Assembly: GCA_047972265.1 (NCBI GenBank)
Contig: JBKEAM010000022.1
Location: forward strand, 1 to 41,987
Source of the DNA: JAAYCI01 sp047972265
GTDB lineage: Bacteria; Bacillota; Clostridia; Oscillospirales; Ruminococcaceae
Direction: 5' to 3'
DNA length: 41,987 nt
Position 1 is the stretch's first letter. Every line of letters begins with the position of its first letter. The notes under the pieces were generated by a model that saw only the letters and a program-made list of their open reading frames with translations, searched no databases and had not been told where the DNA came from. This document shows, piece by piece, positions 24,463-32,827 of the stretch. Both the position numbers and the translations under genes were made by a program.

Positions 24463-24490
24463 ATTTGATAAGGGCCTCTCCCTTTCAAAT
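24463..24490 (-). other. intercistronic hairpin before the binding-protein gene
   Basis: ATTTGATAAGGG (24463-24474) pairs with CCCTTTCAAAT (24480-24490), 11 bp with one bulge and a 5-base loop, in the 75-base gap between permease and binding-protein genes. There is no T run next to it. Such hairpins often protect the downstream message and raise binding-protein output; that role is inferred. Confidence 0.5.
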
Positions 24491-24500
24491 ACAAAAGAAA

Positions 24501-25466
24501 TTAAACTTTTTCTGCCCTTTTGGTACGGTAGATATCAAGCAGAACAGCCAAGATAACAACAAGACCGGTAAAGAACGTTTGGTAATGTCCCTGCAGGTTC
24601 AAAGACATCAAGCCGGTTTTTAGTACACTCATTAAAAGTGCGCCAATTAACGTACCCACCATGGTGCCAACGCCGCCAGACATTGAGGTACCGCCAATTA
24701 CAACAGCAGCAATTGCATTCATTTCCAGCCCATTACCGGTACCCGGAATGATGGAAGTATAAGTAGCGGCATATGCTACGCCTGCAAGACCTGCAAAGAA
24801 ACCACATATGGTGTACACAAGCAATTTCCAGTTAGAAGCATTTACGCCAGATAAACGAACCGCTTCTTCGTTAGAACCAATGGCAACCGTATAGCGACCA
24901 AATTTTGTTTTGTTTAGCAAGAACACCGCAAGTATAAAAAAGACACCCATATAGATAAGACCGGTGGGAATACCGCCGCTTGTTTTGTAAAAAACTTGCT
25001 TATAGAAGCCATTTTCATCAAAACTGGAGGGCCAATACTGTGTAGTAACTTTGGTTATAATGCTGCCTGCGCCCTGAGTCATCATCATCATACCCAGTGT
25101 TGCAATAAAAGGGGGCAGTCCAACTTTAGAAATTAAAAGCCCGTTGATAAACCCAATAGCGGTTGCATTAATTACTACATAAGCCAGCGCCAGCCATATG
25201 TTTAACCCCGTGTTTACAAAATATGCACCCAATAGAGCCGAAAACATCATGTTGGTACCAATAGAAAGATCTATGCCGCCTGTAGTAATTACAAATGTAA
25301 TACCAAATGCCATTAATGCTACAGAATATGTGCTTTCTAGCAAACTTATAAAAGACCCCGGAAAAAAGTTGCGTCCAAATCTCCAAAAAAACAAAAACAA
25401 GATAACCAACGCAACCGGAGCCATCAGTTTTTGCCAATCAAATTTACGCGTTTGTTCATTAACCAT
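24501..25466 (-). CDS. sugar ABC transporter permease (RbsC type)
   Basis: This 321-residue inner-membrane protein of the ribose/xylose/galactose permease family (BPD_transp_2) has about eight to ten hydrophobic segments. Diagnostic stretches are ITTGGIDLSIGTNM near residue 65, VGLPPFIATLGMM near residue 115, AIGSNEEAVRLSGV near residue 195 and GGTSMSGGVGT near residue 255. It forms the membrane channel with the RbsA-type ATPase encoded 23 bases upstream. ATG 25466 follows GGGAG by 9 bases. Length is normal. Confidence 0.92.
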   Translation of the reverse strand: MVNEQTRKFDWQKLMAPVALVILFLFFWRFGRNFFPGSFISLLESTYSVALMAFGITFVITTGGIDLSIGTNMMFSALLGAYFVNTGLNIWLALAYVVINATAIGFINGLLISKVGLPPFIATLGMMMMTQGAGSIITKVTTQYWPSSFDENGFYKQVFYKTSGGIPTGLIYMGVFFILAVFLLNKTKFGRYTVAIGSNEEAVRLSGVNASNWKLLVYTICGFFAGLAGVAYAATYTSIIPGTGNGLEMNAIAAVVIGGTSMSGGVGTMVGTLIGALLMSVLKTGLMSLNLQGHYQTFFTGLVVILAVLLDIYRTKRAEKV

Positions 25467-25489
25467 TGGTTCAATACTCCCTTTCTCTC

Positions 25490-27004
25490 CTAATTGCGCA
25501 TGGTAGCGTACTTCATAATAGTTTGTTGGTCGGCTTCTTGAATATCTAGTATTTTTGTCAAGCGCCCTTCACACATACATACTATACGGTCACTCATTCG
25601 CAATACTTCCTGCAACTCCGACGAAATCATGATGATGGACTTGCCCTGATGCGCAAGCTCGCTCATCAGCTTATATATTTCGCTTTTGGCCCCCACGTCA
25701 ATGCCGCGGGTAGGTTCGTCAAAAATCAAAACATCACAATTGCGGATTAGCCATTTTGCTATAATTACCTTTTGCTGGTTGCCACCAGATAAACGGCGAA
25801 TTAACTGGGAGATAGAAGGGGTTTTTACGTTGATTTTTTCCACATATTCTTGCGCGGTATGGCGAATTTTACGATCGTCTATAACACCTGCGTTAGAAAA
25901 CTTTTCGAGGTCTGCAAGAACCATGTTGTCTGCTATAGAAAGCCCTACCGCCAATCCAAAGCGTTTGCGATCCTCCGAGAGGTAACCAATGCCTGCATGC
26001 ACTGCGTCTTTAGGGGTGCGAATGTTTACCTGTCTGCCATTTATTGTAATTTCTCCGGCCAGTTTTGGGTCTGCCCCAAATATCAAACGCGCCACCTCGG
26101 TGCGGCCTGCTCCCATTAATCCAGCAAAGCCTAAAATCTCACCTTTTTTCAAGTCAAAAGAAACATCTTTTACCACGCGGGATCTTAACCCTTTCACATC
26201 CAATATCACAGGTGCATCGGGTGCCACTTCACTGGCTGTTTTTGGGGGTTCATAAATGGTGCGCCCTACCATTGCATGGATGATTTCATCCAGGTTGGTT
26301 TCTTTGGTTGTAAGTGTTTTTACATACTCGCCATCGCGCATAACGGTTATGCGGTCAGACATTTCCATAATTTCATCCATACGGTGGGATATATAAATCA
26401 TGGCAACACCGCGCTCACGCAAAGAGTTCATGATTTTAAACAGTTCTCGTATTTCCGATTCTGTTAATGCAGCCGTGGGTTCATCTAAAATCAGTACCGA
26501 AGATTCAAAAGAAATCGCCTTTGCAATCTCAACCATTTGCTGTTTACCTACGGTAAGGCGAGATACTTTGACAGTGGGAGAAATGTTTACCTGTAAATGG
26601 CTAAACAGTTCCTGCGCGCGGCGATTTAGCTTTGCATCATCCAACAAAAAACCTTTGGATTCCCGTCCAATAAACATGTTTTGGGCGGCTGTAAGGTGGT
26701 TCATCAGGTTTAATTCCTGGTGAACAATAGAAATACCTGCTTCCTGAGCCTCTTTTGGACCTGTAAAGTTTACCACTTGATTTTTATATGTTATTTCACC
26801 CGAATCCGCCTTATAAATCCCGGTTAGCACCTTCATAAGGGTAGATTTTCCTGCGCCGTTTTCCCCTACAAGCGCATGCACTTCACCTGGCATCAACTCT
26901 AAATTTACCTGTTTAAGGGCGTGCACCCCCGGAAACATTTTGTCGATGCCTTTCAATTCTAAAATAGGCTTTCCCTGAACAGGAACATTCTCCGGCATAT
27001 ACAT
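25490..27004 (-). CDS. sugar ABC transporter ATP-binding protein (RbsA/MglA type)
   Basis: This 504-residue ATPase has two tandem nucleotide-binding domains, as in RbsA, MglA and XylG. The first has Walker A GENGAGKST, signature-like LTVGKQQMVEIAKA and Walker B LILDEPTAAL. The second has the usual degenerate P-loop (GLMGAGRTE) and signature LSGGNQQKVIIAKW with DEPTRGID. It powers sugar import through the adjacent permease. I chose ATG 27004, preceded by AAGGAGGAACC; ATG 26998 is also possible. It is first in the operon, and its upstream region is shared with the divergent two-component genes. Confidence 0.92.
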   Translation of the reverse strand: MYMPENVPVQGKPILELKGIDKMFPGVHALKQVNLELMPGEVHALVGENGAGKSTLMKVLTGIYKADSGEITYKNQVVNFTGPKEAQEAGISIVHQELNLMNHLTAAQNMFIGRESKGFLLDDAKLNRRAQELFSHLQVNISPTVKVSRLTVGKQQMVEIAKAISFESSVLILDEPTAALTESEIRELFKIMNSLRERGVAMIYISHRMDEIMEMSDRITVMRDGEYVKTLTTKETNLDEIIHAMVGRTIYEPPKTASEVAPDAPVILDVKGLRSRVVKDVSFDLKKGEILGFAGLMGAGRTEVARLIFGADPKLAGEITINGRQVNIRTPKDAVHAGIGYLSEDRKRFGLAVGLSIADNMVLADLEKFSNAGVIDDRKIRHTAQEYVEKINVKTPSISQLIRRLSGGNQQKVIIAKWLIRNCDVLIFDEPTRGIDVGAKSEIYKLMSELAHQGKSIIMISSELQEVLRMSDRIVCMCEGRLTKILDIQEADQQTIMKYATMRN

Positions 27005-27262
27005 GGTTCCTCCTTCCACCACCAATAACACAGCCTCACGCTGCGCTATAACAAAGCATTCAGTATCTGTTTTTGTCTATTTCATTATAGTTTCACTTTT
27101 ATGGCAAGCCCATAGAATATATTCCGAAAAAAGTATAATATTATCTGATTTGTATAAAATTTCGTTGCCAGGGTCGCCTTTTATACGGTATCATAAGGTA
27201 TATTACAGGGAGGCTGCCGGGCAGTGTGTTCCCTTTTATCACGGCAAATATGGAGCAAAACT
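27005..27262. promoter_or_regulatory. divergent control region of the sugar locus
   Basis: 258 bases separate the transporter operon from the regulator genes. Towards the transporter, minus-strand TATAAT (27085-27090) has no good -35, as expected of an activator-dependent promoter. Towards the regulator, plus-strand TATAAT (27135-27140) and TATAAAAT (27154-27161) are candidates. I could not define a regulator site with confidence. Confidence 0.4.
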
Positions 27263-28879
27263 ATGTACAAAATTATGTTGGTAGAAGACGAGCCGGAAGT
27301 TTTAGATTCTATGCTCAGGATTATACGCTGGGATCTGGTTGGCTTTGAAACACCCCGCGGGTGCCGGGACGGACGCCAGGCCCTTGATCAATTGGAGGAA
27401 GGCTTTACCCCCGATGTTGTAATTACCGATATATGTATGCCGCATGTAGACGGCTTAGAATTGACCGCATGGCTGGGTGAGCACTTGCCGGACACATTGG
27501 TAATTATACTTTCGGGTTACGACGAGTTTGGCTATGCGCAAAAGGCTATTCAGTACCGGGTACACGATTATGTACTAAAGCCTGTTACCCCTTACCGTGT
27601 AGAAGAAATATTGGTAGGCGCTGCCGAGGCCTTGCGCCAGCAGCGCTTTAGCAGCGAGCACGGCATTGTACAAATTGCCGAACTGCATTTTTTAAATCGC
27701 CTGCTTACTGCCCAGATGGATGCCGCCGTGATTGCCGAAAATTGCAGACAGTATTCTTTAAATTTAGACAGCTCCTTTTACTTGGTAGCTGTTGCAGACA
27801 TAGACCGCTTGCCCCCGCAAGAAGACCCCGACGACAGCAGTGAGCTTGACTTGCTGCGGTATGCACTGCAAAATATTGCCGCCGAGCTACTGCAAAAACA
27901 AAAAGGGCTTACCGCTTTTCAGGGTACCGACCGTACCCTAAAGCTTATTTCGGGCGGGCAAACACCCGAAGAAAGCACCATACTTATTAAAAATGCAGTA
28001 GAAGAAATTTCCCAAAAAATGCAAGAAGCTTTAAAATGCAGCCTTTCTGCCGGGTTTGGAGAAAGCATGGCAGACCTCTCTGGCTTATACTATTCTCATC
28101 AGCAGGCATTAAACGCCCTTGCACTGCGTTTTTATAGCGGAGAAGGCGGCCGCATAGATTTTAACGAAGAGATTGAAAAACATGGACGCATAGACTTTAT
28201 GCAGTACGAAAGCCAGTTTGAACAAGCCATACGCGCATTTGATACAGACACCTCTCTTACTACCCTGCACAAAATGTTTGATGCCCTGCAAAAAGAGCGG
28301 GTGCCGTTTGAAAAATGTGTTAAGTACTGCCAGCGGCTGGTAGTGCTTTTGCTTAACTTTACTTCCAGCCTGGTAGAAGATAAAGAACTGCACCTTTTAG
28401 AGAGTGCGTGGGAAAAAAGCAACCTGTACGACGCCCATACCATTAAGCAGATGGAGCAGTTGATGTTGGCGTTTTGCGAGCAGGTTTTTGAGTTGCAGTC
28501 CCTCGTTTCGGGAGATTCTACTTCTGCGCTGATGCTGCAAGCAGAAACCTTTATAAAAGAAAATTACTCTAACCCCAAGCTTTCTTTGCAGATGGTTACA
28601 GACCACCTTGCCATTAGCACCAGTTATTTCAGCTCTATTTTTAAAACCCGCTTTGGAGCCACCTTTGTAGAATACCTAACCCGCATGCGGATGGAAAAAG
28701 CAAAGCAAATCCTTATTTTTACAGACCACCGCACTTACGAAACCGCCGAAGAAGTTGGGTTTTCCGATCCCCATTATTTTTCGGTTGCGTTTAAAAAATT
28801 TACCGGGATGACCCCTAAAGAGTACCGAGAAAATAAGCGCAAGCAGCGCACAACATCCGAAGCACCCTGCGCCGAATAG
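27263..28879 (+). CDS. YesN-like response regulator with AraC DNA-binding domain
   Basis: This 538-residue cytoplasmic regulator has a receiver domain (residues 1-120) with the acidic pair in VEDEPEV and phospho-acceptor Asp56 (VITDICMP), the KPV lysine near residue 106, a ~300-residue middle region, and a C-terminal AraC/XylS double helix-turn-helix from ~440 (LSLQMVTDHLAISTSYFSSIFK, then TYETAEEVGFSDPHYFSVAFKK). YesN-type regulators activate neighbouring carbohydrate uptake genes once phosphorylated by a YesM-type kinase, encoded next. ATG 27263 follows GGAG by 7 bases and starts at the receiver domain; the longer start at 27224 lacks support. Confidence 0.92.
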   Translation: MYKIMLVEDEPEVLDSMLRIIRWDLVGFETPRGCRDGRQALDQLEEGFTPDVVITDICMPHVDGLELTAWLGEHLPDTLVIILSGYDEFGYAQKAIQYRVHDYVLKPVTPYRVEEILVGAAEALRQQRFSSEHGIVQIAELHFLNRLLTAQMDAAVIAENCRQYSLNLDSSFYLVAVADIDRLPPQEDPDDSSELDLLRYALQNIAAELLQKQKGLTAFQGTDRTLKLISGGQTPEESTILIKNAVEEISQKMQEALKCSLSAGFGESMADLSGLYYSHQQALNALALRFYSGEGGRIDFNEEIEKHGRIDFMQYESQFEQAIRAFDTDTSLTTLHKMFDALQKERVPFEKCVKYCQRLVVLLLNFTSSLVEDKELHLLESAWEKSNLYDAHTIKQMEQLMLAFCEQVFELQSLVSGDSTSALMLQAETFIKENYSNPKLSLQMVTDHLAISTSYFSSIFKTRFGATFVEYLTRMRMEKAKQILIFTDHRTYETAEEVGFSDPHYFSVAFKKFTGMTPKEYRENKRKQRTTSEAPCAE

Positions 28880-28970
28880 ACACTGCCTGTATATTATTTT
28901 CTTTTCTTATGTTTACCGAGGCTTTATTGTTATATTTATTAATAGTATTAAAAGAGAGGATGCTGTAAAG

Positions 28971-30785
28971 TTGGCGGCACTTAAAAAATACATACAGCGC
29001 AACAGCATCAAAACCAGCATGGTTCTCTTTTTTATGCTGCTTATTGCTGTTATTGTGGCTTTTTTATCCCTTACTTCGTACCGCAATACCATTAAAAGCT
29101 CGGAAGAACTTTCGATTCAGTACACTGTAAGCCTTTTAAAAGATGTAAATGCCAGCATCGATTCTTACATAGACAACATGACCAGCATGGCAAAGGTTGT
29201 GGTAGAAAACAACGATGTGCGACAGTTGATGTCTTACCTTGACCGGCGGCACAACGGCAAACTGGGCGAAAATGAAGAACTTGATTACGACAGCCTTGTT
29301 ACCCTTGCCATGGGGCATATGGATGTGGTTGCCAAAACGCGAACGGATATTACAAACATCTCAATTATTTCTAAGTACGGCGATATTGTTTTAAGTGATA
29401 AAGATAAGCAGGTGAACCCCTACTCTAACTACCGTACACTGGATTGGTTTTTACGCCCGCTTTCTTACAAAGACCAATATTTTGTTTCTCCCTCTCATGT
29501 ACAAAACCTGATAGAAGGAGAGTACAAGTGGGTTATTTCAATATCCAAAGCCATTACAGACCCCGTAACCGGCGAAGTAACCGGTGTAATGGTGGTAGAC
29601 CTTAACTACCGTTCTATCGAGAGCATTTGTGAAAACGTACAGCTTGGCAAAACAGGCTATATTTATATTGTAGATTCCAAACGGAACATCATTTTTCATC
29701 CGCAGCAGCAGCTTTTGTACGCCGGCATTAAAACCGAAAGTATTGTAGAGGTGCTGAAAGCAGACAACAGTGAGGGTTTTATCCGCCTGCAAAATGATAA
29801 CCGCATTTATATCCGCAACGATTCTCCCACCACACTGTGGACCGCCGTAGGCGTGGTAAACACTCAAGAGCTGGTAAGCTCGCGCGATTATATTGTGCGG
29901 TTTTACATTGCCCTTGCACTGGTTGCCATTGCGGTTGCCGGTTTGTTTGCCATTATTATTTCCAACGGGATAACCTCTCCTCTTCGACAGTTAGAATCTA
30001 CTATCCACAGTGTAGAAAAAGGAGATTTTGATGTGCGCGCCGAGGTACGCAGCGACAATGAAATAGGCCATTTAAGCACTACCTTTAACCTGATGGTTGG
30101 CCGCATACAAGGTTTAATGGACCGCGCAGTAGCCGACGAAGAACAAAAACGGCAAAGCGAAATAAAGGCCTTGCAGGCCCAAATAAACCCGCACTTTTTG
30201 TACAACACACTAGACACCATCATCTGGATGTCTGCTGCCGGTAAAAACGAAGAGGTAGTGCACGTAACCTCGGCGCTTGCACAGCTTTTTCGCACCAGTA
30301 TAAGCCAGGGAGAAAGCCTTGTGCCCCTGCAACTGGAAACAGAAAACATCAACAGCTATCTCACTATTCAAAAAATGCGCTACACCGATAAGCTTAGTTA
30401 TTCTTTGGATATTCCTTCTTCTTTATACTTTTACCGGCTGCCAAAGCTTATTTTGCAACCCATTGTAGAAAACGCCATTTATCACGGCATCAAACCTTTG
30501 CAAGAGGGTGGCAAAGTGCATATTTCGGCGCAAAGCACCGAAGAAAAAATGATTCTTACTATAGAGGACACCGGGGTAGGAATGACCGCGGCCCAAATTA
30601 AAAAGCTGTTTTCTGCACAAGAAAGCGACTCTCGCAGCATTGGTATTTTAAACGTACACAACCGCATTCGCCTTTTGTTTGGCATCGACTATGGGCTTGT
30701 ATATACCAGCCAGCAAGACAAAGGCACCCGGGTAGACATCCATCTTCCATTGATACAAGAGGGGGACACCGATGCAAAAACGTAA
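28971..30785 (+). CDS. YesM-like sensor histidine kinase
   Basis: This is a 604-residue membrane sensor. It has TM1 at ~16-37, an extracytoplasmic sensor of about 265 residues (Cache-like, with GVMVVDLNYRSIESI and TGYIYIVDS), TM2 at ~308-330, a HAMP linker (PLRQLESTIHSVEKGDF), a His_kinase domain with phospho-acceptor His408 in QINPHFLYN, and a HATPase with the N box PIVENAIYHGIKP and GVGM. It should phosphorylate the preceding response regulator. The start is TTG 28971, with GAGAGGA about 10 bases upstream. Its last 14 bases overlap the next gene, which argues for coupled production of kinase and binding protein. Confidence 0.92.
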   Translation: MAALKKYIQRNSIKTSMVLFFMLLIAVIVAFLSLTSYRNTIKSSEELSIQYTVSLLKDVNASIDSYIDNMTSMAKVVVENNDVRQLMSYLDRRHNGKLGENEELDYDSLVTLAMGHMDVVAKTRTDITNISIISKYGDIVLSDKDKQVNPYSNYRTLDWFLRPLSYKDQYFVSPSHVQNLIEGEYKWVISISKAITDPVTGEVTGVMVVDLNYRSIESICENVQLGKTGYIYIVDSKRNIIFHPQQQLLYAGIKTESIVEVLKADNSEGFIRLQNDNRIYIRNDSPTTLWTAVGVVNTQELVSSRDYIVRFYIALALVAIAVAGLFAIIISNGITSPLRQLESTIHSVEKGDFDVRAEVRSDNEIGHLSTTFNLMVGRIQGLMDRAVADEEQKRQSEIKALQAQINPHFLYNTLDTIIWMSAAGKNEEVVHVTSALAQLFRTSISQGESLVPLQLETENINSYLTIQKMRYTDKLSYSLDIPSSLYFYRLPKLILQPIVENAIYHGIKPLQEGGKVHISAQSTEEKMILTIEDTGVGMTAAQIKKLFSAQESDSRSIGILNVHNRIRLLFGIDYGLVYTSQQDKGTRVDIHLPLIQEGDTDAKT

Positions 30786-31782
30786 GGTTTTATATACTCT
30801 TGTTTCCCTGCTTATTTTATCTGCATTTGGGCTTTTAACATGGCAATTGCTTTTTCCCGAAAGCAGCCTTAAACTGATACCCGAAAAGGATTCTTCTAAA
30901 ACCTACTCCATACAGGTGGTTTTAAAAGCGCGCAACGCCTCGCCAGACTTTTGGCGTATTGTAGAGCAGGGCATAGATGTAGCTGCCGAAGAATGCGATA
31001 TAGAGTATGAGGTAAACGGCCCACCCGCAGAAATAGACATAGACACCCAGATACAGATGGTGCGCAATGCCATTGCCAAAAAGCCAGACGCGATTATTTT
31101 GGCCGCCAGCGATTACGAAAAGTTGGTGCCGGTGTGTAAAGAGGCTTTTGAGGCAGGCATACCTGTAATTATGTTGGACAGCAACGTTAACTACGACAAA
31201 GCCGTTACCCTTGTAAGCACCGATAACTATGAAATTGGCCGCAAACTGGCAGACCTTTTGGGCAATTATATTGGCGAGGATGACCGGTTTGGAGTGGTGG
31301 GGCATTTTCCTTATACCACCACCGCGGTGGGCCGCAGTACTGGCCTGCTGGAAAACACCCCCAATTCGGATGAGCGTTTGGTGGCACTGGAGTATTGTGA
31401 CGGCAAGGTTGAAATTGCAAAAGAAAAAGCCACCAAGATGTTGCTTGAAAACCCCGACATTAAGGCCATGGTTGGCTTAAACGAGGCCTCTTCTTTAGGC
31501 ATAGCCTACGCTCTTACAGAGCTTGGGCTAGAGGGGCAAATTCCACTGATTGCCTGCGACTCATCTACCGCACAAATTAAATACATGGAAAACGGCACAG
31601 TGCCCGCCTGCGTTGTACAAAACCCTTTTAACATGGGTTACCTAAGCATGCAGGCCGCCGTACAACATTTACAGGGCAAAAGCCTGCCGGATTTTATTGA
31701 TACCGCCAGCGTCATTGTTACCCGGGAAGAAATGTATAAGCCAGAATATCAAAAACTGCTTTTCCCTTTTACCGACAGCTAA
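30772..31782 (+). CDS. membrane-anchored sugar-binding protein, probable sensor partner
   Basis: This 336-residue periplasmic-binding-protein fold of the Peripla_BP_4 type has an uncleaved-looking N-terminal membrane segment (residues ~7-27) and no lipobox cysteine. It is paralogous to the transporter's binding lipoprotein: both share GPP-E, AI-KKPDAI, GIPVI and a similar hinge region. Overlap with the kinase gene by 14 bases and the anchor suggest that it presents sugar to the kinase's external domain instead of feeding the importer, as described for XylFII with LytS in clostridia. That role is inferred from order and topology. ATG 30772 starts with the basic QKRKV typical of a membrane insertion signal. 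Confidence 0.88.
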   Translation: MQKRKVLYTLVSLLILSAFGLLTWQLLFPESSLKLIPEKDSSKTYSIQVVLKARNASPDFWRIVEQGIDVAAEECDIEYEVNGPPAEIDIDTQIQMVRNAIAKKPDAIILAASDYEKLVPVCKEAFEAGIPVIMLDSNVNYDKAVTLVSTDNYEIGRKLADLLGNYIGEDDRFGVVGHFPYTTTAVGRSTGLLENTPNSDERLVALEYCDGKVEIAKEKATKMLLENPDIKAMVGLNEASSLGIAYALTELGLEGQIPLIACDSSTAQIKYMENGTVPACVVQNPFNMGYLSMQAAVQHLQGKSLPDFIDTASVIVTREEMYKPEYQKLLFPFTDS

Positions 31783-31855
31783 GGCAAAAGAAGCAGATAT
31801 ATTTTAAATACACGGCACCCACGGGCCCGCCGTAAAAAAGAAAGGGTTTGTTGTT

Positions 31856-32284
31856 ATGTTAAAAGGAATTCCGTCCGTTTTGCAGCCAGAATTGCTGAAG
31901 ATTTTGATGGAGATGGGACATGGAGACACCATTGTAATAGGGGATGGCAATTTCCCCGCTGCCTCTATGGGCAAACGTGTGGTACGCTGCGACGGCGTAG
32001 GCACCAGTGTTGTTTTAGACGCAATTTTGCAGTTGATGCCCCTGGACAGTTTTGTGCCCGCACCGGTGGAGCTAATGGAGGTTGTGCCCGGTGATGATTA
32101 TGTCCCCCCCGTTTGGGACGAGTACCGTGGTATTATTGGCAAATACGAGCCGGTGAATAACGGCATAGAACATGTAGAACGCTTTGAGTTTTATGACCGG
32201 GCGCGTGCCGCCTACGCGGTGGTAAGCACCTCCGAAAGCGCCCTGTATGCAAACATTATTTTGCGTAAAGGTGTTATAAAATAG
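31856..32284 (+). CDS. fucU: RbsD/FucU family sugar mutarotase
   Basis: This 142-residue enzyme interconverts alpha and beta anomers of a pyranose, probably L-fucose or a similar sugar. It aligns over its full length with FucU: LQPELLKILMEMGHGD with His22, Asp30 in the IGDGNFPA segment, the MG-x-R-VV-R-CDG core, FYDRARAAYAVV and the C-terminal YANIILRKGV. Its position after the sensor genes suggests that the imported sugar needs mutarotation before the first catabolic enzyme, but no isomerase or kinase is in the window. AAAGGG precedes ATG 31856 by 9 bases. A terminator follows. Confidence 0.85.
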   Translation: MLKGIPSVLQPELLKILMEMGHGDTIVIGDGNFPAASMGKRVVRCDGVGTSVVLDAILQLMPLDSFVPAPVELMEVVPGDDYVPPVWDEYRGIIGKYEPVNNGIEHVERFEFYDRARAAYAVVSTSESALYANIILRKGVIK

Positions 32285-32296
32285 CAATATAGTTAA

Positions 32297-32326
32297 AAAG
32301 AGTGCAGTTGTTACACTGTGCTCTTT
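32297..32326 (+). terminator. intrinsic terminator
   Basis: A 12-bp stem with two G-T wobbles (32297-32308 with 32315-32326) is followed by TTTTTTATT, ending the sensor/mutarotase operon. Confidence 0.82.
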
Positions 32327-32369
32327 TTTATTACAAAGCTTTTACAATGCATGTTTTACCCTTTTTATT

Positions 32370-32397
32370 TTGTTCTTTTTGCAAAAAAGAGTATACT
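32370..32397 (+). promoter_or_regulatory. promoter of the glutaredoxin-like gene
   Basis: TTGTTC (32370-32375), a 16-base spacer and TATACT (32392-32397), about 50 bases before the ribosome site. Confidence 0.5.
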
Positions 32398-32453
32398 GTA
32401 AACATGCATATCTTATTGTTTTATTATGCAAATATTTAAAAGGAAACAGGCTG

Positions 32454-32714
32454 ATGAAAGAGCTTACAATGTTTTATTTAAAGTCTTGCCCTTATTGTAA
32501 ACGAGCCTTTGGCTACATGAATGAGCTAAAAGCGGAAAACCCTGCTTATGCCGATATTCCTTTAAAATTGATAGAGGAACGCGAAGAGGCCGAGCTTGCC
32601 AACAGTTACGATTATTATTATGTGCCCACCTATTATATGGCAGGTGAAAAGGTACATGAGGGCGCCATTGACAAAGACGGGGTAAAAGCCGTATTGGATG
32701 CCGCATTGGCGTAA
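32454..32714 (+). CDS. glutaredoxin-like thiol oxidoreductase
   Basis: This 86-residue thioredoxin-fold protein has the glutaredoxin active site CPYC at residues 12-15 (LKSCPYCKRA), the cis-proline region YVPTYY (Pro58) and a glycine at the GAI turn. It should reduce disulfides in the cytoplasm; whether it uses glutathione is unknown, since most clostridia lack it. ATG 32454, preceded by AAAAGGAAACAGG, is chosen over the ORF start at 32370, which coincides with the promoter. It is monocistronic with its own promoter and terminator. Confidence 0.87.
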   Translation: MKELTMFYLKSCPYCKRAFGYMNELKAENPAYADIPLKLIEEREEAELANSYDYYYVPTYYMAGEKVHEGAIDKDGVKAVLDAALA

Positions 32715-32723
32715 GTTTTTACA

Positions 32724-32753
32724 ACAAACCACCTGTGTTTACAGGTGGTTTGT
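32724..32753 (+). terminator. intrinsic terminator
   Basis: A perfect 13-bp stem (32724-32736 with 32741-32753) with a GTTT loop precedes TATTGCTTTTT, ending the glutaredoxin-like gene. Confidence 0.82.
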
Positions 32754-32827
32754 ATTGCTTTTTACGGTTAGTTTTGGTACAATCTGCTTTATTACACTAA
32801 TAAACTGAACTGCAAGGATGTGGGGAA

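Noticed and set aside
31812..31833. Hairpin ACGGC/GCCGT before the mutarotase as a terminator
   Set aside because: The stem is only 5 bp and is followed by A rather than T on the coding strand; the gene downstream is in the same direction.
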